Positions 11,101-23,430 of a stretch of DNA of 64,000 nucleotides are shown piece after piece (within the stretch, counting starts at the first letter, position 1; every line of letters starts with the position of its first letter). The notes under the pieces were generated by a model, which had not been told where the DNA came from, searched no databases, and was given only the letters and a program-made list of their open reading frames with translations. Origin of the DNA: Arctopsyche grandis (lineage: Eukaryota; Arthropoda; Insecta; Trichoptera; Hydropsychidae); the NCBI RefSeq assembly GCF_051622035.1, contig NC_135358.1:14880001-14944000 (forward strand), given 5' to 3'. Both the position numbers and the translations under genes were made by a program.

Positions 11101-14100
11101 TAACTAATTTATTCGAAATATATAATTGGCCTGAAAATGGCACAATACCAGTCAGAATATTTACGTATTTGATTGGAAAGGAAGTAACCAACGTCAGAGA
11201 AATACAATGGATGGCTTGTCTGAACAGAGGTATTCTATTTTTTTTTTTTACTATAGTTAGTCGACAACACGGTTATTGTACATAAATACGTGTCATATTA
11301 TTGTAGGCTATTATGTTCACATACAATCATTGGATGAAGTACAAGAAAAAGTTTTGAAATATATCAATGTCATAGCAAGACCTATGGTATTGCAAGAAGT
11401 GGATCATCCAGTAACTTGGACTCATATTTACACTGATATAACTGTAAAGTTTTTATCTTTATTGATAGATATTAAAAAAAAATGTTTGTATTAAGTTATT
11501 ATATTTTTATAGCCTAGCGAAAAATCTAGTAGAGGTAGAACCAAATATAGATTAATGACTTCGGCTGCCATACCTATTTATGATCTAAAAATGAATAGAA
11601 ATAACGTTACGCGTATGGCAAATCTGCTTGGTGTAGCTGGGACAGATGTACCCATTGAAGAGATAGATCGATTGACTTTGCCATACAAAGTATATAATAT
11701 TTTTTTAACTATTGTTTAAAAGAAATAGCCTACTTAAAGAAAAGCAAAAATTTATGTCTCTTATTTTTTAGTTGGGAGTAAATGGATATTCGTTCATAGT
11801 GAGCAATAACGGTTATCTGCTTTTACATCCGGAATTGAGACCTGTTGTAAGTATGGTACTTTTATATAGTATAATATAAGAGTGTATATGTGTATATTTC
11901 GTCATAAAATATGAGCATTTTAGTACAAAGGTATAAGAAAAGAGAACTACAACAGTGTTGACATTGTTGAAGTTGAAACTATAGACGAGGGCGACGAGTG
12001 GAGACATTTGGGTGAAAATATATCTTACTTAAGGGAGGCTTTAGTTGGTGAGGAAGAAGGCTCTGTAGTGAACCAAACTGTAAAGATAATGTATGATAAG
12101 ATGAGAAGAATACAACTTGAACGTCAAGATTATTATTTCGCGCCATTGCCCAAGACGCCATTCTTCTTAGGTATTGTGCTACCACACGATTATGGCAACA
12201 CTTGGATCAAAGTGGGTGACGAGATTAGAAGAAACCAACACTTGGGGCTTAAAATTGAAGATTTTTTCCAGGGCGATAATTGGAAAGTTCATCCGAAATG
12301 GTATCTTAAAATTTCGTACATAATTTTTGATTTTATTAAAATTATAAATATGAATTGATTTCGTTGATTATAGGGTATATTGTAAGTATCATTATTTAGA
12401 AGGGCACGAATTTAACACTCCCGAAGAAGAGCTTTTGCATTTTTTGAAGAAAATGGGAAACCGTAATTGGAAATGGTCAGAACAATATGAATTTGAAGCT
12501 GAGGTGGACTTTGATGAAGATAATGAACCAGATCGTAAGATTTATTTAAATTGAAATTACTACATCAATAGTTGACACAAAATGAAATATTTGAAAATAT
12601 TTTTCGATTATAGTAAATTGTGGCAGGAAAACTCTTGACGATGACGATTATTTCTGCAATAAAGAATTGGTTCAATTGTTGGTATTTGACGCCAAGGCAA
12701 CAGATCCCCTATATAAGACTTGGGAGTTTAAGGACAAAGATGAAGAGACACTCTTCCTCAGATATAATGCTTCACTTAGATTTGCTGCCACCATGAGCGG
12801 GCTGACAAGATGGCAGTTTGTTTTTGGCGAGGATATAAATAGTACTGCGTCGTAAGTTACGCATACACTTGTCGTAAACTATCATCACTTTCAATGAATC
12901 AAATCTAGTTAATTTATTTTCAGGGAGTTCGGCGACCATTTTAAGGAAGCCATTGATGAAACATGGTATAAAAGTGCAATTTTCCAACATCAGATCGAAC
13001 CGGAGTCCTTCGTATTTTCCGTACCGTTTGATACCGAAGGAAAAGAAGATATTCTGGTTACAGCTAGCCATGCTGTTTTCCCCCGCGATGGTGGTAATCA
13101 AGCTCCAGTGGGAGTTTTGGGCTACCAATTTTCTCATCGACTTTTATATGAACGTTTCCTGAATATTACGACCCATACCGATAAGGCAACTTTCACCTCT
13201 ATATCAAATAAAAATGCTGAATTCCAAAAAAATTCTTTTAGATAATTAATTTATTGTATTTCAGTCATGTGGTTCAGACGATTGGACGTGTTACGTACTC
13301 GACAGTTCTGGATATGTTCTAATATCAGAAGAATATAATGATACTGGCGAATTCTTTGGTACAATTGATAGTGCTATAATGCAGGGAATGATTGATTCAG
13401 AAATATACCAACGTATTCTTGCTTATGACTTGCAAGGAGTTTGTTTCAAATCCGTACTAATCCGCAGTGATAGTAGTGTTTTATTGACAGTAAGTTCTAA
13501 TTTTACGTTTACACTAAATGAAAGATGACATCCGTTTGTATTTCGCGTTTATTCTTTTGTTGTAAATGTACCATTAGAGTTTGAATATACATATTTGTAT
13601 CCTTACGTTGTTCGGATACTTACATTTATTATTATTTGTTTAGCCATTCCGATACCTAGGATTAGCTTTAAAATGGTTTGGAGCTCAATTGGCATGGCTG
13701 ATGATGCAAACACAATTGTCTCTTCTTTGGGAAGAATCGAAGGTCTATTCTTCAGTTTTTGAAGACGACGGTAAATTGCCTACCTCTTCAAGATTAAATC
13801 TGATAAATTAAAATCTAATTGTTATCTTTTGTTAGAATACGATTACGATGACAGCGCGGATGGAGACTATATGGCTGGAGACAAACGTGAAGATATGCCT
13901 ACTGTTACCCAAAAACCACGAAAAATTCGCAAAGGTCAGGATGAAGAAGAAGAGGAATACTATAGCAGACCTCCAAAGATGCAATACGACAAGTCATCGT
14001 ATCCTTGTGATCGCTTGGCGAATTTGTTCATTCTGCAACAGCAGCGCTTTATCAGTGGAGACGGATTCATGGCTTTTGGTGCAACGAATTCTACCAGGTT

Positions 14101-15405
14101 TGGACACAATCTTAGTTAAAAATGTTGTATAATGTCTCGATCACCGATTGTTGATTGCGATTGACAATTGTTTTTTGTATCTAGGCCTTATTATGTAAAA
14201 CGAATTCCGCATAGCAACCTGTTGATGGTTATAGTTGACAACTTGTATGAAGAAAGTGATCCTGATAATAAAATGTCAGCTGGAGCATATCCGATACCAC
14301 CGTTTGGAGAAGATGCTGCTCCTTGTTATAAATTAGATTTGGCTAGATTAAAGAGACGTCCACTTGAAGGATGTTATACTGAACATGAATTGGTTAGTAC
14401 TCTAGTAGTATGTACTTCGACATAATACATTCGTAGAATTTGTGACACGGAACTTTATTGAACAATTTGTTCCTTTTTATTACGTTCTAACTAGCATGGT
14501 TGTATATCTTATACATACATACATGTATACAAAGTGTCACTCAAAGAAGTATAGAATGCTGTATGCTCGGAATATAAAGGAGAGATAGAAAACGGAATAC
14601 GTGGGTGAGAGTATGACAAGGGTAGTTAATATACATATGTACATAGTGGAGCGAGTGAGGAGATTGAAATGGCAATGTTCGAGTAGTATGGAGTCGAACC
14701 GTACCGTTCGCCTCCATGCTATAAAAAAGTGGATTTTTTTTTTTGATTTTTAAATGCTTTTTATTATTAATAAATTCTGTTCACAATACATCTTATATCT
14801 ATTTTAATAGCTACTGATCTACTGATCATTTTCTATTTTACAATTTTATTTTATTTGGTTAGTAATCATAGTATTATATTATTCTAATGTTAATGTACAG
14901 CATAATCGAAAAAAGTGCTCAAAAACCTATTTACAATTCTGAAAAGTGGATGAAATTTGAAAAATATATGGGGTGCGATGGATGAGAGTTGCTCAAAACA
15001 GAGACGAATTAAACAGGCCTTCATCCAACAGTTGGTGGTGAATGGTTGTAAATGATGATGGTGATGATATACAGAGTATATAAGATATACAATTGTGCCT
15101 GTTGATATACAGAGATGGTATTAGAAAAATGAATACTTTTGATAATTTGTCATGTCATGATTTTTTTTGGAATTTCATTCATTACATTACATCCTTTTTC
15201 CATTTAATGATAATTTCGGTATAATAGTATAAAATACATGTTATAAAAACATATTTATGTATATAAATTTATATGCATATTCCATTTTATTATATTTCAG
15301 GAGGCAGAAGTGGCTATGTGTGGTAAATCAAACTTGATAAAAATATCAGGATATATGGTGTTGTTATGTTGGTTGATTCTAAAATTTAAATATTTTATAA
15401 TTTGA
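8122..15405 (+). CDS. Voltage-gated calcium channel alpha-2/delta subunit, copy A
   Basis: Eighteen exons give 1209 aa: 8122-8231, 8347-8428, 9912-10022, 10098-10347, 10431-10942, 11019-11229, 11307-11443, 11513-11689, 11772-11846, 11924-12300, 12374-12534, 12614-12851, 12924-13185, 13265-13489, 13644-13770, 13836-14097, 14185-14392, 15301-15405. All junctions keep frame; two need GC donors (after 10347 and 13185). The first ~31 residues are a signal peptide. A VWA_N region ([10 protein letters not shown]) precedes a VWA domain with an intact MIDAS, DNSGSM from residue 266. Cache-type stretches follow ([27 protein letters not shown]), with a cysteine-rich delta region and a C-terminal hydrophobic tail suited to a membrane or GPI anchor. 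The family binds pore-forming Cav subunits on the extracellular side and promotes channel trafficking and presynaptic function. It lies head to tail with copy B. The family is certain; orthology to a named fly gene is not. Confidence 0.93.
8883..9099 (+). mobile_element. Non-autonomous Helitron, near-intact
   Basis: The element starts TC and ends CTAG and lies exactly between a host A (8882) and T (9100), as Helitrons do. A hairpin (TACTGAGCGAAGCCGGGTA) stands about 8 bases before the 3' end. It is 217 bp with no coding capacity, in intron 2 of alpha-2/delta copy A. Confidence 0.82.
14400..14741. other. Last intron of copy A, 5' part
   Basis: The intron 14393-15300 begins with AT-rich DNA and a moderately GC-rich stretch at 14560-14720 that has no good open frame and no repeat match that I can find in this window. 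Confidence 0.4.
14742..14941 (-). mobile_element. Half copy of a long-TIR foldback MITE
   Basis: From a TTGATTTTTAAATGC end, the segment matches the reverse complement of the right two-thirds of the element at 20386-20731, including the GCTACTGATC and AAACCTATTTA blocks. Only one arm is present. Confidence 0.65.
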
Positions 15406-15637
15406 TTGCATTATATATAAACAACTATGCATTTTTTTTGCAATTATTTTGTTAAATTTATACTATTACATGTATGTATGTATTATTGTATGTATGTATT
15501 AGAATTTTTTTATATATATAATATGATATATTTTATTTTATGTGATTGTTAAGTGTTATCTATATTTATATGAAAATGCATATAAAGCAATATTATTAAT
15601 TTTAAGCAGCATGTGATCCTTGCGGAAAGACAGTCGC

Positions 15638-15649
15638 AAATAAAATAAA
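15638..15649 (+). terminator. Poly(A) signal of alpha-2/delta copy A
   Basis: Overlapping AATAAA motifs (CAAATAAAATAAAA) lie about 235 bases after the TGA at 15405. Confidence 0.6.
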
Positions 15650-15750
15650 ATCTGTGGTGTTTTCTTTTTTTTTTTACCAATCCCAGCGCTTTAATTGTAT
15701 TATTTGTGTATAAATATGTGAATTCGTTCTTGAACTTACACAGTAAATAC

Positions 15751-16138
15751 GGGTCTACGTGACGAGACAGAATGTTAAATTACAGAAAACACAAATATCG
15801 GAAGGCAAAGATCGAAAATCGAAAGATCTTAAGTCGAAAGATAAAAAAAGGGTGCATGGTAAACGGTACATACTCACTTAATTTGTGCGAGCAGGGTACA
15901 ACAGGAACAAGAGGAACAGGCTTTTCCTCCCGTATTCTGCGCGCGCACATTAATACGGGAGGAAAAGCCTGTTCCTCTTGTTCCTGTTGTATCCTGCTCG
16001 CGCAAATTAAGTGAGTATGTACCGTTTACCATGCACCCTTTTATTTATCTTTCGACTTAAGATCTTTCGATTTTCGATCTTTGCCTTCCGATATTTGCGT
16101 TTTCTGTAATTTAACATTCTGGCTCGTCACGGAGACCG
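15751..16138. mobile_element. Mutator-like palindromic transposon, intact copy
   Basis: The element is almost wholly two inverted arms of about 180 bp around a short spacer near 15.94 kb (GCGCGCGCACATT). It begins GGGTCTACGTGACGAG and ends CTCGTCACGGAGACCG, and is flanked on both sides by the exact 9-bp direct repeat AGTAAATAC (15742-15750 and 16139-16147). Long inverted repeats with a 9-bp target duplication are the Mutator-like hallmark. There is no transposase, so it must be mobilised in trans. It lies just downstream of alpha-2/delta copy A. Confidence 0.85.
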
Positions 16139-16173
16139 AGTAAATACATACTTCCTATGTAAAACCTCAAACA

Positions 16174-16807
16174 CAGTGGCGTAGCTACCGCACCCGCAGA
16201 CCCCGCAATGCGGGGGGGCGCCACGAAGCGCGCCTTTTTCACTGATTTTTTAATTTGTTCCGTTTTTTTTTGAAATAACTTTTTTAAAAACTTCTCTTAT
16301 TTTTCAACCTATTTGTACTATATGTATGTATGTACATACATTATTATACATATTTTGAATTCATCCTCATTTTATAATTGTTCTATGCTAATATGGCTAA
16401 AAGACTGTCGTCTTTTTCCATATTTTGAACGTCAATGCCACTTCAACCTATTTGCTGAGAATTCTCTTATTCTTGTATATATTTTTTCAGTGTGTAAACA
16501 ATAAAAAAAAATTATATGATTAAAACCAATAAAATTTATAAATTTTTCGCTGTCACCATTAACAGGTGGGAAGTTTTTAAGGAAAATTCACCATCAGTTA
16601 CTTTAAACAGATTGTGCACTGCTTGCTGGTCGTCCAGATTAAACTATGAATGCACTTCGATATATATGTAGATACGTAAAAAAGGTATAAATTATTAATT
16701 TGGAAAGTTATTTTGCTGTAAGTAAATAATATTCATATATGGGGGGGGGGGGGGGGGGGCGCCTTAAAATATTTTACGGGTCACCAGGAATTCACGCTAC
16801 GTCACTG
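16174..16807. mobile_element. hAT-like non-autonomous element
   Basis: The ends are CAGTGGCGTAGC and, inverted, GCTACGTCACTG. The flanking 8-mers CTCAAACA and CTCATACA differ at one base, fitting an 8-bp hAT target duplication. The interior is non-coding, with a G run at 16741-16759. Confidence 0.7.
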
Positions 16808-17127
16808 CTCATACATATCATGAATACAAAACGTGGTTTTACAAAATGGATATTTTTAAAATTCACGTTTTGCATCTTTTCGGACATTTCATGAAAGAAT
16901 AGTGGTCAGCAGGGTATCAATTCTGGGATAAATAAACAGAATGCCGATAATATTTTAACACATGGTTTTTAAATATATTTATCACTACTATTGATTAATC
17001 TCTTAGTATTTAACAAAATCACTCATCTGAGAGGTCATTAGGGCTATCAAATATTCGAATATATTCAAATATCGAATAGTAAACTTTAAATTATTAAAAT
17101 TTAAAGAAAATCCTAATCCTGTACATT

Positions 17128-17905
17128 AGTGGTGTAGTGCTAAATTTTGAGGTGCCGGTACGCTCGATTTTGCACAATTTTTTTTTGCAAAATTTTTTGT
17201 ACAAAAATACATGCATTTTTACATAATTAATTTCGACTCTACTTAAATGACTCTAAAGGTCAAAAACGCTACATGCCGGAAGCCTCTTCTTTGTCAGTAA
17301 TTTTAAATATGATTTAAAAATATTGTTCGGTAAGGACCACGAGAAGGTGGAAGCCCAACACCTTACCGGGAAAGGAAGCAAATGGAAAGCGAAGTTAATT
17401 TAGAAGCTGGAATGGTATTAAAAATTAGTAAGCATAACGATACTACAAATAAAAAACAAAGTTAGAAACATGCAATTCATTATTACTTTAATTTTACAAA
17501 TAATAGTGACAAACTCAGAAAACTATAATAACTAAAGAGCGGACCCAGAGCACGCCGTTCATTGTTCAATTGTTGTAAATGCATTGTTAAAGGTTCGCCG
17601 AACCTTTTTTTTTTGGACTCTAGCTTTATAAATAGAGTCAAACCGCCCCGATTCCTGGAAAAAGCACGGTCTCTATCCGCGCTCTAATAATAACTTCCAG
17701 AATTCATCTTCATTGACATCGTTTTAATTTGTCAACTTTCACATTTTTTTCTATTTGAGAGCACCCTTATATACCGAATTCTTTTTTTTATACGCACCCA
17801 TTACTCCTTAAATTATTGCGTAACTTTTCGTGACCATACAAAAAAAAATCAGACCCTTTTTTTGCATTATGCAAGAAATGCATCAAAGGTATCCTCAAAG
17901 CAAAG
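17128..17905 (+). mobile_element. Truncated copy of the ~1-kb hAT-like element
   Basis: It matches the reverse complement of 48296-49328 in several blocks: the AGTGGTGTAGTGC end, the ATGCCGGAAG coding-like block, and the block around TTGCATTATGCAAG. A different sequence (about 17510-17690) interrupts it, and the right end is lost. Confidence 0.65.
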
Positions 17906-18085
17906 TTCTTCTTTTTTTTTGGTATATTTAGTGTATATTTTTTATTTCTTATAGTTTTGGTTTTTGTTGTATATATTTTTTGTTATTATAATATGTATGT
18001 ATGTATAATTCATAAGTTCCTTGGGTCCATCGGCTATTCCGCCTCTTCGAAGTATTTATAATAAATAAATAATTTGAAATTAAAG

Positions 18086-18450
18086 CAGGGCTATGGAGTC
18101 GTAAAAAATCAACCGAATCCGACTCCTTTTTATTATTTTCTTCATTAGAGGATGTGTAAAACCCCCCCTAAAACCGGCACTGCTTCCAGAGTTAATAAGC
18201 ATTGCAATCCTGTGAAAATTTTTCGGAAAACGTTCATGGTGGTAGTGCGCGTATGTTAAAATGACGAAATGACACATTCAGTGTCGTCAGAATGAAAAAA
18301 TGTCATTCAAAATGCTCTCAGACATTCTAGAAAGTCCTATTACTCCTGTTAGGTTCTGAAAATATCCTAGAATCATCTAAAAAGCTAATAAACTATCTAG
18401 AGATGTTTTATAACCAAGAAAAAAGATAATTTTCGGCGAGTAATCTTCTG
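18086..18450. other. Intergenic stretch with transposon debris
   Basis: A CAGGGCTATGGAGTCG motif at 18086 resembles a hAT terminus, but I find no partner end. The rest is AT-rich with no gene signal. Confidence 0.3.
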
Positions 18451-18457
18451 GAGAATA

Positions 18458-18771
18458 TTGTTGCGTGGACGTTAAGTGGGGGCTTCCAAAATCGGAGAGA
18501 AAGACGCAGGAATATTGTAGTAGTGGTTTATTGGTCTGCTCTCGTTGGCGTTCCAGGTCGGAATGGTTTCCAGACCGAGAGCACCCCATATTTATACCCG
18601 TTGGGCACAATACACATACATACATACACATGTAAACTATTGGTCGATGAGTGGGGCGATCCCATTGGCTTATTCATTCGGCGAGGACATTTTGGCGCGA
18701 ACGAGAGATCAGGTGATTAGCGCTCGTAAGCCATCGGTCCACTAGTGCCACCCACCTAATCTCTACGTTAC
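18458..18771 (+). mobile_element. Solo-LTR-like element
   Basis: The segment runs from TGTTGCGTGG to ACGTTACA, the same termini as the segment at 24036-24501. It has a TATA-like TATTTATACC about 130 bp in and is GC-richer than its flanks. TG...CA ends and an internal TATA fit a solo LTR. No target duplication is convincing. Confidence 0.55.
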
Positions 18772-19005
18772 ACTATTCTCGGAATATCCGAGAATATTCT
18801 CTCGAGAGAATTCTCGACTAACAAAACTAGGTACAACACTAGTAATAGAATATGTACATACATACATATATAGAAATTTAGTGCAAACAAAACTGCATTA
18901 ATAACTCAATGTATCCATTGTTCTCCAAGGACGCTATATGCGATACGATATTTATTTACAAGCAGAATCTATTCCTCCGGTAGTGTAGGTACATACATAC
19001 ATACA

Positions 19006-19680
19006 CAGTGGCGGACTGGCCATACAAGCGAACATGCCCGATGGCATGTGGGCCCCACTATCTGTTAGAAAATATGTGCCCTCAGTAAAATTAAATAAAT
19101 TTTTAACTATTTCGGTGTAAAAATGTACTCAGTTTGATGGTCGATTTTTGGGAAAAAATTTTCTTTTCTCGCGCTTTCTTCGCTTTTTACATAATATTTT
19201 TTTAAAAATAAGCTTATTTTTTTCATATTTTAAAACTCAATAAGGTGTATGCAAAGAATATTTTCCATTTTTATTCCGATATAAACAAGATTTATTGAAA
19301 ATTTTTCAATTTGACCAATTTTTGCCTGCCCCTCCCAAGAAAAAGCTGAAATGACGTCCCCGATTGTTTTTTACCGAAAGTAAAAGCCGCTTTTATGCCG
19401 CATTCTTTTATGATGCATTCTATTTACCTAGGACAAGTATTAAAACGAAATATACAATGTAATTTATGGATCTAATTTGCTTTTGCCATTTTTCTTGTAC
19501 CTAAATTTGTTAATTCACATTTTTTAAAATTGTATTTATTTTTTGCCCTTGATTTTTAGCGTGATGGAAATAAGAAAATTTTGTTATATGGGTGGGGGGG
19601 GGGGGGACAAATTATTTTAACCCTGGTTGGGCCCCCTTTGACTCCTGGCATGTACTGATTTCAGTCCCAGTCCGCCACTG
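19006..19680. mobile_element. hAT-like non-autonomous element (CAGTGGCGGACTGG ends)
   Basis: Perfect terminal inverted repeats, CAGTGGCGGACTGG and CCAGTCCGCCACTG, are flanked by TACATACA on both sides. That is an 8-bp duplication, though it lies in a TACA repeat and so could be fortuitous. The interior is AT-rich and non-coding. Confidence 0.75.
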
Positions 19681-19744
19681 TACATACATACATACGTATG
19701 TACCTTTGTAGAATATTTATATCAATGATCAAGTAAAAGGAATT

Positions 19745-20069
19745 GCTCAGGTGCGGTGGAATGAATGGAAGAGACAAGAACGAACTGCAGTGACGTGCTT
19801 CAAGAGCGAATCTCTGGGATATAATGAGCAGAGAGCAGGCGGCGATATCGATTGGCAATGGGGGTGTCGGGGGTCGGCGCGTGCGCGGGGGCTCTTGTTT
19901 GGAGGTGGTGAGGGGTTGGGGTCGGGGGCGGCGGCACCGGGGGCTCAGCCATGTGCGGGCAGGCGCGATGCCTGGCCGCGTGTTGCCTTGCAGCCCTGGT
20001 GGCCCTCACCGGAGTGCCGGCGCCCCTCGCGCTCACCAACGCCCAAGAGGAGACCATCAAGTTTGGACT
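19745..20069 (+). promoter_or_regulatory. CpG/GC-rich island at the 5' end of alpha-2/delta copy B
   Basis: A strongly GC-rich block (for example GGGGGCGGCGGCACCGGGGG) surrounds the signal-peptide exon in an otherwise AT-rich region. It probably contains the transcription start and 5'UTR, but I see no single convincing initiator. Confidence 0.4.
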
Positions 20070-23000
20070 GTGAGTATTTCTATGCAACTTGCACCTTGCA
20101 CCTTGCACCTTACATCTTGCACTCCACATACATACATACATACGTATATACTTTGCACTTTTCCCGCATTCTACCATCTACGTCTACGGTATCAATGCCA
20201 TGCGCACTCGAATGCACTCCTATACGAGTATCACCACAATGAAATTATACATTCTAGACGATATTCTTAAGCTGCTTTATGTCAACGTCGCCAATTATAC
20301 TCTTATAGGGAATCAATCGAGCTGAATTATCACATATACATAATTAGCGTATTGAGTTCGAGAGTGATCGTGTACATGTGCATATTTGATTTTAAATGCT
20401 TTTTATTGTGTAAATTATGCTCACAATAACTAGTATATTCTAATAGCTACTGATCCAGTAGCTCTCAGGATAGTATATGCTTTACACTATTTTTTGTTAG
20501 TATTTATGTATAATATGGCACTATTTTATTTTAATGTTATAAATAGGTTTTTGAGCTCTTTTTCCTATTATGCTTTAGATTAACATTAGAATAATATAAT
20601 ACTGTGATTACTAACCAAATTAAATTAAAATTGTAAAATAGAAAATGATCAGTTGATCAGTAGCTATTAAAATAGATATAAGATGTATTGTGAACATAAT
20701 TTCGTAATAATAAAAAGCATTTAAAAATCAAAAAAATTTTAATGTTAGTGTGGGAATACAGCATGATAGAAAAAAAGCTGAAAAGCATACATATGTGTGC
20801 AGTATTGAAATGCTTAAATTCCTCCAAGGGCTCGATTGAAATCTTCAGATTCAGAAATAGAAGGATTTTATAAAAAAATCATAAAATTTTAAAGATGATA
20901 TATGTCAAATTTAAAAAAAAAAAGTGATATACATACATACATTCGTCTGTTAGTTTCTATGCAAATTAAATTGATGCGTTCATATGCCAGCTACGTTTAA
21001 TTATGCATTTTAATTCAATTTAAATAATATATTTAGTATAGGATAGTTATTTAAAAAGATGACATCATATTTAAACAATTAAATGGTAGGTTTTCAATAT
21101 TGTCTGGTATTAGGTTTACATATGTAGTTTGAGGTGAAATAAGATTTTCAATATGTTTCGATATTAGATTAGATAATTCGTTCAATTTTTTATATTATAA
21201 TTGTAAACAATAGCTATTGACTGCACAGTGTGACCCTTTGCAGATCTGCCTAGACATTCAGCATTTTAATATTTTATTAAAAACCATTTAAATATCAACG
21301 TTTTATATTGTTGAATATCTATGTATAATTTTACGCACTGTTAACAAAATTGTATTTAGTTGTGTCATAAGTCCGTCACACTTGATCAAACTTGTGTCTC
21401 GTGATATGCAACGTGCGTTTGTGACTTTCAGATTGGATTAATTATAGGCTAATCGAAAATTTAATATATATTTTTTTAATTGAATTATACTCGGAAATAT
21501 ATTTCATTAAAAATGTACCAAAAATATAATCACTTTTGTAGAAATATCGTTTTTGAAACAATGTAAGCGATTGCCTAGGCAGATCAGCGAACGGCCACAA
21601 TGCGCTCTGTTTAATATCTATTCATACGTATATAAATAGGTTAGAGGTGAATTATGATAGGAATTCGAGTGGATAACATAATATCGTGCCATTAGAATAA
21701 CAAAATAATCTGTAGAAATTTCACATGAAAATATTGGTTTCGATGTAATCATAAATGAAAACACAAAAAGGTCAATAAAATAAAGCGCTGTTAGTTCATT
21801 TCAACAACATATGAACTTCTTGTAGTATTTTCCAGATAGTTCCTATTCCTAATACTAATCAATCTGTCAATTTTTAATTATAATTAATTTGCGTGTGTAC
21901 ACGCAATCTTGCGAGAAATTGGTGAGAATAATCTTTGTCATACTTTCAGTGTACATTCGTGGGCTGAAAAACTTGGTGTTGAGCTATGGCATTTTGGCGA
22001 TTATATCACTCGAAGAAAGGAAGTGCAAAGCGTAAGTATATCATCATCAACATTTACATCCATTCACCATTCATTACTGGACGAACGCGTCTTTAAGATC
22101 CTTTCATTCGTCTCTGTTTGCTCAACTCTCGTTCACCTCACATTTGTCTACCCATCTTTCTTCCGGTCATCCTTTCACCCTTTCACATTCTCTCAGGTAC
22201 CAATCTAGCACTTCTTTTGTCCACCTTTCATCCATTCTTATTTCTAATTGCTATATCAATCTCTTCATTATCCACCATATCCATTAACTACCCTTGTCAT
22301 ACTTATTACCCACAAATTCCGTTTCCTATCTTTCCTCGTTATGCCGCGCATACAGCGTTTCGTTGTGCATTGGACTTTGTGTTACATCTTGGCATTCAAT
22401 ATCCAATGTACATTAAATATATGTATCATTAAATACAGTCCTTTATAATAATGAAATTTATCTACGATTTATTAATGTTATTATCAAGCTCGCTCACGGT
22501 AACTTCAGTGACGTACATACACATGTGAAGATGTAAAAAATAAAAAGATATATGTGGGCGTGAACAGCTGTGATTTCAAGTACACGCAGCATTATACGTA
22601 CACGAAGCTCTTTACCTAAATACATACATATTTTATTTATTTATTATTTTTACAAGTAGACCCCACTGCGCCTTCCTAGACATTTAATTACAAACATTGC
22701 AGCATTTTTACTACATAAATCACTGTATTTCGAGAGGTCGAATAACCCGTAATTAACAATTAATCAATCCATTGAGACATCTATAGATTTAGATTTGTAT
22801 ATAGATTTTTACATATTGTGCATAAATCAAATTCAAATATTTGTGACAGTGAGTAGGATGATTTTTATTACATACCTTCTTTACTTTTCACTTACGATTA
22901 CAATTCAGGAAAAAGTTTGCCTCTTATCCGATCGTTTTCATACTTTGCCATATTGCTCATTTTGGTCATCAATATAAGTAAATGGATCCTCCGCCTTTAC

Positions 23001-23348
23001 GATGGTGCAAAAATATCGTGTAAGACGCGTTTGATATCTGCCCGGCGAGATAGTCGTTGACGTTTATCCATCGTTTGTTTATTAGTTTTAAACATAGATG
23101 GCGGTAGTAAAATAAAATTATTGTTTTTATTCAAAATAATAATTTTATATAAAAATTATTGCCAGTTTGAGGAACCGTTTCAAGAATGAAAATCAGATAA
23201 ATTGGCAAACTCTGATAAGAAACGATCGACTTGGAGTCACAAATATCCAAGTCAGCAAATAACCAGCAGTATTAAAGATAAGCACGGGATCAAACTCCGT
23301 AATCTCTCGGTGCTAAACATAAACGCAACCACCTAGCCATATTGCTGG

Positions 23349-23430
<82 letters not shown>

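Noticed and set aside
13153-13264. GT donor at 13153 for exon 13 of alpha-2/delta copy A
   Set aside because: It leaves phase 1 and breaks the frame of the next exon; the GC donor at 13186 keeps frame and matches copy B.
19800-20270. Several overlapping frames of 100-160 codons on both strands
   Set aside because: GC-rich DNA lacks stop codons by composition. Only the frame with a signal peptide and a matching splice donor (ATG 19951) is supported.
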